Assembly: GCA_022575985.1 (NCBI GenBank)
Contig: JAKSXM010000147.1
Span: forward strand, 22,106,001 to 22,170,000
Source of the DNA: Anagrus nilaparvatae
Lineage: Eukaryota > Arthropoda > Insecta > Hymenoptera > Mymaridae
Length of the DNA: 64,000 nt
Direction of reading: 5' to 3'
Made by a program: the position numbers and the translations under genes. Below are positions 56,641 to 64,000 of this stretch, one piece after another. A model generated the notes under the pieces. The model saw only the letters and a list, made by a program, of their open reading frames with translations. It was not told the origin of the DNA and did no database searches. Each line of letters begins with the position of its first letter. Position 1 is the stretch's first letter.

Positions 56641-57098
56641 TTTTTTTTTGTATATTTAAGTATACTTATAAGTTATTAGTGATTTTGGAGCCATAAAGTT
56701 ATCCTTCCGGTTTTCATACTGAACCTTTAGCTGATTTTACCCCTACTGCTGGGCCGATTTGCTATTTTTTACCATTTTGGCACGGCTAAATTTGGCGTCA
56801 TAAACAATCGCGAATATTAGCTAAATTTGCTCATAATTTCTATCAGTGACCGGTTCCGACATAATTTCTAACTATTTAACAATAGTTAGAAGATATGTAA
56901 GATAATAATAGAGCCATACCGTTAAATTTTATCAAAAGTACGTTTGACGGTGCGCGCAAAACAGGCCAAAAAATATACTTAGGGGGGAGGATTTAAAAAT
57001 AAATTTTTGTTACATACTCTTGAGACATATATAAAGTAATTAACAGAAAAAAAAAAAATTCGATTATCAAAAAAAAGTTTAGGTAAAACGACCCTTAA

Positions 57099-59348
57099 AC
57101 AAATTTTAGATTAAAATAGTTACAAAGTATGGTATCGCTATTTATATACGATATTTTTAAGTTACATAATGCATAACAAGTATTCAAAATATTTAAATTA
57201 TCAATTAGTAAACTTTGTCAAAAAGTTTACAAATTTCTCAAAACAATAAAATAAAATAAATTGAAATAAATTTTATATCAAAGTAATTATGAAAAAACAA
57301 TCGTTGAAAATGTTGAAATAGATTTTTATAATCAGAGCCATTAAAATTTAAAATATTAATAAATAAAAAACTAGAATTTAATGAAAAAGAATGCAGGATG
57401 ACATGACTTGTGTCTGGGTTTATTCTTTTCTATTCCTTTAGGTATAAGTCATGTACGTACGTGATGGGAATAAGGTTAAAATAAAAAAATTGCAAAAAGT
57501 TTATATACTCTTGAGAATTTCAAAGTTTTTTTTTCTGTATATATAAACCGATGAAATCGATGGTACAGTACAGACTAAAGTACTTTTCGATAAGATAACT
57601 TATGTTACTATTATTATTATCATTACGTCTATATATGCATCAAAGTAAACATTTTTTTCTCAAAAATAAGATAACCAATTTTTTCTGCATTGACATTTTC
57701 GATTGACAATTTCTTCTTTTCTTGTTGTTGTTTTCTATTCACAGATATTTTTTATGCCAAAAAGATTTGAATAATAAAATTTTAAAAATCTATTTTCTTT
57801 CTTTGAAATATTTCTATTTCTGCATAAAAAATTTCAACCGCTACTGGTTTTATCACATAATTTTATTTCTTCTATAAATTTAATCTACAAAAATTCATTT
57901 AATACTACAAGTATAAATTTATTTTTAAAATCATTTTATTATATTAAACTTTCAAATATTTTTATTATATGCATTATTTATAATATTTTATTATATCTTT
58001 AAAAAAATAAATGTATTTGAACATTTACGACATTACATACACGTAAGACATGTATTTTATACATCGATTTATCGTGGCACGCGTTCAACTGTAATAAATT
58101 CTTTTCTGATTTTCACTGTCCAAAAAAAAAAAATAAATAAATAAGAAAAGAAACTCGAAGAAGGAAAACATTTTTTTTTAAGTTTATGGTAATTTTCAGA
58201 TTAAAGTTTATACATAAAAATATTATACTTCAATAAAGTTCTTCTCTAATAATCCTAATAAGGCTCCTTTTAATTATAACGCTCGGTTGGATGGGCCCTC
58301 CTAAGCCCAGAATTTATTTATAATCTAGGGATTACTGGTAACTTTTTTTCACCAAATAGTTTATGATTTTTCTCAATTTATTTTTCATAGGTCTACTTGT
58401 AGATCCCGTAAACTGATTGTGAGTTTTTTTATGTTTACTTACTAAACTTTTGATTGATAGCCTGTAGATCAAATGTCTATTTTTAGCCAAAAATGATCAA
58501 TATTAAATTATTTATCTAAGGAGGTCTCACAAACAAATTATAGGTAAATAGAGTTAGAGAGAATATTTTTTCAATTATATACTAACCAACTCCGAAAGTT
58601 TGGATTTTTAAAAAATGTACGTAACATATTAGCCGAGATATTTTGGAGAATCATATAATTTAAAAAATTAATAGTTAAATAAAAAAATTACCAACACTAC
58701 ATCGGCGCCCAACGAACGGGACAAAAAAAAAAGTATTTTAATATCACTACTCTTACTGCTGAATTACCTAAAAAAGATTTTAAAAGAGTTTCTAGTAGCA
58801 AATAAAAAAAAAATCGATAAAAAATTTAAGCTCTTTTAAAAACCTCACCCACGACAATTTCAGCTTCTCACACCTCCCAAGATACATTAAAAAAAAAATG
58901 GAATCTCGAATATTTCGAAGGAGTTTTACTTTTTTCCCATCATCATTATCATGATCATCAACATCAGTATTATAATCATAAAGAGCTTCTGGCTTTTGCA
59001 GTTCTTCTTCTTTCTTATTTTACACACTCTTGTTGTTATATTGCTGAGTATGCAAACTTTTGAAAACTACATAACTGCTTCTTTCCCTCTCATTTTATGT
59101 AATACTTAAGCATGTTATTTCGTTTACTACAGCTACCTTTTGTTTTATTTATTATTTTTTTATCTTTTAAAACTTTTTGCAGATTTTCCATATTTGTATT
59201 TATATTAAATTGAAGGTTGAATATAATGAAAAAAATATGCACTTTCATTTTATTTTTTGAGTGCACATAATATGATTTAAAAGTTTCAATATGTCATCCA
59301 ATATTGAGAAAATTGGCTTTTATAATATTTTTGATATTTTTTTGAAAA
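57099..59348. other. AT-rich DNA, nothing recognised
   Basis: No gene, array or palindrome was recognised. Confidence 0.5.
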
Positions 59349-59635
59349 ATAAGATAAGATAAGATAAAATAAGATAAAATTTATTTGCATGAAAATACAA
59401 AAAATATGTACATAAAATATAGTAACCTTATAGTATATAATTTGGTAATATAATGATTTGGTATACAAAATATAAAATTATTCAATTTGCGTATAATATA
59501 ATTGAGTTTAAAAATAGTAACTAAATTAATAAAATGTATTAATATGTAGTATTTTATTGAGTTTTTTCTTAATTAAAATTACATGAAATTCCCAGGTCAA
59601 TGCATTGTCCAAAATTAAACCAAGATTTTTTAAAA
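59349..59635 (-). mobile_element. short 3' fragment of the Jockey/CR1-group LINE
   Basis: The minus strand ends in the same pentamer tail as the copy at 54.1 kb (on the plus strand GATAAGATAAGATAAAATAAG at 59349), preceded by GTACATATTTTTTGTATTTT and GCAAATAAA, which matches the 54.06-54.14-kb 3' region. About 170 bp further upstream, near 59590-59630, the minus strand encodes LGLILDNALTWEFHV, matching the KIGVIFDSTLSWEPHV block of the 27.6-kb copy. The region between these is too short to hold the complete C-terminal part, so an internal deletion is likely. Confidence 0.75.
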
Positions 59636-62600
59636 ATTATAAGACAAAGAAACATTTTTTAATTTAATATAAATTACATTAGCTTTTTAAAACATAAACA
59701 AATTCCTAAATTTTTATGCTGTGGTAGGTGGGTATAAAAAAGTCTAATCGGATCTGGTAAAAGTCTTTTAAACTGCCTAATTATCATATCTAGACTACAA
59801 ATAAAAGAAAACAATAAATCAAAAAATTTTTAATGATCTTTTAAGGCCATGAGATCGTATACGTTAAAAATTTCGTAAAATAAACGAAAAATCTAATAAA
59901 ATTTAGGGTTGCTGGATATCATATTTTTTCTTGTGATTTTTTTTCATTTTTTTTATTAACAGTTTCCCGTCGATTAAATTAGGCCCAAAACTCTAAAAAA
60001 CCGTTTTTAAAACAACTAATTTCAAATGCAAAAGTATCAAAATAATTAAATTGGTGTAAAAAGGTTCAGGGTACCTTTACAGAAAAATATCAATAGTTAA
60101 TTATTTTGATTTTTTAGAAAGAAATTTTCTATTTATAACGAAAAATTTCAATTTTTTATCATGTCCAGAATTTCACATAATAATCAAAACCTTAGAGGTA
60201 AAGTCTGGAGCATTAATATCGTCAGAACTGAAATTAAGAAAATTAGAATTCTAGGTTAAATATTTTTATTTAATTAGTATTTAATGTTTGAAAATATTAC
60301 GTTGATTTAAAAAAAAGTAAAAAATTTCTAAATTTCAAATGATAATTAAATTTTTCTATACTACATGTTTAATAAAAAAATAGCTTTAAACCATTTGAAT
60401 AGCATATAATTAAATCATTTAATAATACTAAGAATGAAAAAATTTCTCAACTATAAAAAATATATAATTTGACTCTTAAGAAGTAACATGATAATACAAA
60501 ATATCAAAGAGATGCAATATAATAAGCGAAAGTTATTTTTCTGTTATAAAATTTTTTAATCATCATTATCATGAAAAAAATAATTTTAATACCCAGTGAA
60601 AGTACATTATACTCTAATTTATTAGAACTAGATTTATTGAGAAAAAGAGTGAGAAAAAAAAATTCAGTAGTCGATATGATCTTAAGTTTTTTTAGTTATT
60701 AACGTTGTAAAAAGTATAAAAACGTGAGGTTGTTCGATTACCTATTGTAATTTCTCTATAATAAATATTTAAGAAAGTTTAAGTACATCGTGTAATATTC
60801 GTTTATTTACATTGTTTGTTAAAGGTGGAGTCGTGTTATTAATTTTAAAAGATAATAACATTTTTATTTATTACGCTGCGCAATGACAAAGATTTACAAG
60901 CTAAGCAGAAATTCGACGATGGCTAAAATTAAAAGTACGTTAGCTTTGTTATTAGAGAAATTTGACAAGATTATTTTGATATATTACGAAGAAAAGCAAA
61001 AGTCAGGGTAATATTATATTCTCAGGATTATTATTCTAATCCAAATGTTGCTTTATGTAAAAGGAGAAAAATGAAAGCTTTCTTGTTACATGACTTTTTT
61101 ATTAACTTAATAAAACATTCTATTAGTCAAAAGAAAAACATTTTGTTTTACATGCCCTAAAAGCAACTCCAAACTGATATTCAAAAAAATCTTATTTTAA
61201 TCTCTAAATTTTTACCTACATTTTCTTACGCTTTTTTTGGAAAATTTGAAAAGAAATGCTCAATATGACATTAGTTTGCAATTTTTTGTCTGCAAAAGTT
61301 GCGTAATTAATTTATTCTTTATATGTATTAAAAATTACATTGGTTTCGAGCGCTTTGCGTAAATTTTACTAGGAATACTCAAAATTCGAAACATTTATGC
61401 AGATTATATAACAAAAACATTAAAAACTCCTGATATTAAAATTTATTTAGTTTTCTATAGTTTTTGGAATTGAATTCCTAAAATCGTTACTAGAGTAGGA
61501 TAGAGGATACTAACATCGAAAAATTTGACCTACATCCATTTGCCAAAATATTTGAATTTTAATTAAAATTATACTATTTTAAGAAATTCTTTGCGTTCCA
61601 ATGAAATTAAATTTGCAAAAATTTTGATCGAATCGCTCATAGAATTTAAAATTAATAAATTAAGAATATTGATTATATAGAAGAAAGAAAATGAAAATAA
61701 ATAAATTATTGAGTTTTAATTAAAATAAAGATAATATGATGTGTGTATAAATAATAAAATAATTTTTTTATGGAGTAATTACAGTAATAAAATCACTTGC
61801 ATTGAAAAATAATCAATGCTTTTCTAATGCAAATTAATAATTACATATTTGTTAAAACCGGAACACACGTTGTTATTATTATTATTAAATACGAACTCCC
61901 GCATGATAACATTCCCTTTTAATATATTATCCTATATATATTCAGACTATTTCTCATCGTTAGTAGTTCAACTCCTCCTTGTATTTATTTATATATGCCC
62001 AACAGAAGAAAGACCTGAGGTTGGTCTACCCAGTAGATCCCTTTCGTGCAGCTTCTAAATCACGATTTTCTGGCGTTTTTTTTTATATTGGGTGTTGTGC
62101 TCGTATAATAAAATACTTTATGCCAACAAGATCATATATAATATAGGCATATATATTTTTATAATTTCTTCTTCCTTTTTTGTCTGCACTCTTTTTTTTT
62201 CTTTTTAGCTACTGTTTATATGCATTATAATCAAAATATTTTTTTAGCTTCAGATACATTACTTACATAAATTTATCTTTGCAAAGTAAGTGCGTTTTTT
62301 TTTTAGGTAATAATTTTCTGTATAAATTTGCGCTTGAGTACGAAAGAGTTCTTTGCCCCAGGCAAAAATTGAAAAATATTTCGACTCTTTGATTATACCT
62401 TGCCAGAATTTTGTCCTCGAAGCGCCAATAAAGAAGAAAAAGCAAAAATTAGTATTTCTTTTTAAAAGAGGATTAACTAGAGAATTATTAAATAATGAAT
62501 TCTTTTTTAAAATTATTTAATATTATGTCTTAATATCACATTTTTGGTATAGCAGGGACACACCTACATCCCCAAATGAAGAATTTGCTCATATCCTGAC

Positions 62601-64000
62601 GATGGCGTTATATTAATTAATTATTCATGTCAAGACAAGTATTGATGCCAAAGTTCGCATACATAGAACGCTACTCAAAAAGGAAAGCCCATGAAGTCTG
62701 AATGCATTTTTTGTGAATTTTGGAAAGAGTAGTTGTTTCAGTATATCGCCTTCATGACATTTCTATTAGATCTGATAGGAGATTACATAATTTATCTTAT
62801 TTTGCAAGTACGTGTCAAAAATTATGCCACTAAGATTTAAATGAATATCAGGGAATACAAATAAGAGTAATCATTGACCATTTAAATAAAATTACCCCCC
62901 TTCCCCTTCATAAACAAAACTGCTCCGATCATTAAAAAAATATTTTTTAAGGCTTGTCCTAGATTTTTTGGATGATAAAGGATTAAGTGAGATCAAGGAA
63001 AACTCCACAAGTAAGTATCAACCTTATCAACCGTAATTGGCTCCTGAAGAGCAGAACAAGCTAAACTATAAAAAAAAATTAATTTTTGATAATAGTGTTC
63101 TCCTAACGGCTAAATTTTTAACGTGCTTCAAAAGTTGTTTAAACACTAGCCAACAGATAGAAAATGACTTTTATACATATAAAAAATAATTCTCCATATT
63201 GTATAAGTCCCAGAACACTTTATGTTATCAAAATAAAATTTTTAAAAATCGCAATTTTCTCATCTCAAATAACTTGGTTTTTATTTGTTATGTCCGAAAC
63301 AATATTGGGGGTGCAAAAAAATGTCGAAAAAAAAGTAAGACACACTCTTATATATAAGCTGTAATGTTTATTCAGATTAATCAATTTAACAGGAAAAACA
63401 TATTTTCCTTAAAAGTTGTATTAAACAAAAGACTTGATTTCAATTTTTTTATGCAGACATTAATTTGTATAAAGTATAAAAAAATATCATTATTAAAATT
63501 AAATAATTAATAATCTGAAAAATAAAATATATATTCTTCCTATAATAAATTAAACAATATTAAAGTAAAAAAACTTTAGTTAAAAAGAAATATTGAGTAT
63601 TATTTATAGATAATATTTAATAGAAAAAATAAATAAAATAAACTTTTAAGATATCTGTGCTTAAAAAGTTTGTTACGTTACATAATTTATCATCAATTTG
63701 GTTGCAAAAAAAGGAAAAGGAAAGAAAGACAAATCTTTTAGTTAATATTTATAGAGGACCTTGAATTTTCCCAAGTTTTGATATAAAAATTCATGTATCC
63801 TAGAGAAATAGGATTATAAGCGTGTCTAGACCTATGGCGCCTCTAATAAAAACTTTGCACTATATAATGCACAAAATAAAGATTTTTTTCTTCTCTACAT
63901 AATATAGTCTTTTTAATATTTATTTGTCTGAAAAAAGTAAACTTTTAAAATTCTTTTACGCTTTACTTTTCACTTTGATAAGAAAACCATGTAATACAAC
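59636..64000. other. AT-rich DNA without recognised gene
   Basis: No retroelement motif, array or palindrome was recognised up to the window end. Frames at 61849, 62263 and 63164 are short and carry no family motif. A small candidate frame at 60883-61011 is listed separately. Confidence 0.45.
60883..61011 (+). CDS. small speculative ORF, 42 residues
   Basis: ATG at 60883 to TAA at 61009-61011 encodes a peptide beginning MTKIYKLSRNSTMAKIKSTL, followed by ALLLEKFDKIILIYYEEKQ. It is lysine-rich with one hydrophobic stretch, has no homologue I recognise, and in AT-rich DNA a frame of this length arises readily by chance. The end reads AGTCAGGGTAATA, which could be a splice donor, so it could equally be part of a host exon. 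I list it mainly because it is less AT-biased than the flanks. Confidence 0.12.
   Translation: MTKIYKLSRNSTMAKIKSTLALLLEKFDKIILIYYEEKQKSG

Larger units (their letters stand above)
54745..57094. mobile_element. TTAA-flanked 2.35-kb non-autonomous DNA transposon
   Basis: The ends are GGGTCGTTTTACCTAAA and TTTAGGTAAAACGACCC, a 17-bp perfect inverted pair, flanked on both sides by TTAA (54741-54744 and 57095-57098). TTAA duplication is the hallmark of piggyBac and of some Sola elements; the GGG start is not the commonest piggyBac end, so the superfamily stays open. No transposase frame is present. The inside is composite: a 26-bp stem pair (55023-55048 with 55161-55186), a small palindrome (about 55468-55663) and a larger degenerate palindrome (about 55664-56640) with centres different from that of the whole element, so they are nested rather than part of the terminal repeats. 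Confidence 0.75.

Noticed and set aside
1..64000. CRISPR array, prokaryotic operons, or integrated viral genes including polydnavirus-like genes
   Set aside because: No direct-repeat/spacer array, no compact gene arrangement, and no protein text beyond LINE domains was recognised.

Overview
This window looks like gene-poor, strongly AT-rich insect nuclear DNA packed with decayed transposable elements. I found no intact protein-coding gene of the host, no rRNA or tRNA gene and no bacterial-type operon. Almost all recognisable coding sequence is broken non-LTR retrotransposon (LINE). The families seen (Jockey/CR1-group with an FP-like ORF1, R1-type, and an I/Jockey-group family with QQGT and FADD-type motifs) are common in insects and familiar from parasitoid wasps. 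The species cannot be fixed from sequence alone; a hymenopteran such as a braconid is a low-confidence guess.
Layout. 1-13.5 kb: AT-rich DNA with a GC-rich inverted-repeat MITE (1465-1799), a (TG)n tract beside a ~140-155-bp tandem array (4607-5561), and two small MITEs near 10.2 and 10.8-11.2 kb. 14.8-19.8 kb: three palindromic elements, namely a 2.1-kb palindrome, a PIF/Harbinger-like 510-bp element with TTA duplications, and a 1.2-kb palindrome whose arms are tandem arrays of a ~142-bp monomer. 19.8-25.6 kb: no recognised features. 25.6-29.7 kb: a Jockey/CR1-group LINE on the plus strand followed by an R1-type LINE on the minus strand. 30.7-36.8 kb: a segment bounded by inverted repeats, with a poly-C minisatellite and a 1-kb palindrome inside. 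37.7-38.4 kb: another palindrome. 41.7-51.0 kb: nested LINEs in both orientations, one split by a 4.0-kb non-autonomous Helitron that itself holds two large palindromic structures. 52.5-57.1 kb: a LINE fragment inside a possible repeat copy, then a TTAA-flanked 2.35-kb terminal-inverted-repeat element containing nested palindromes. 57.1-64 kb: AT-rich DNA with one short LINE tail.
The best-supported structural results are two. First, the Helitron boundaries (46218-50249) are fixed to the base, because removing the element restores both an A|T target site and the reading frame of the interrupted LINE. Second, inside that Helitron a 1.7-kb block (47512-49244) consists of nested palindromes that could fold into a multi-branched, cloverleaf-like structure with a CTTAAG at each of three junction points. 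All boundaries, identities and folds were read by eye; no alignment, database search or folding was run.
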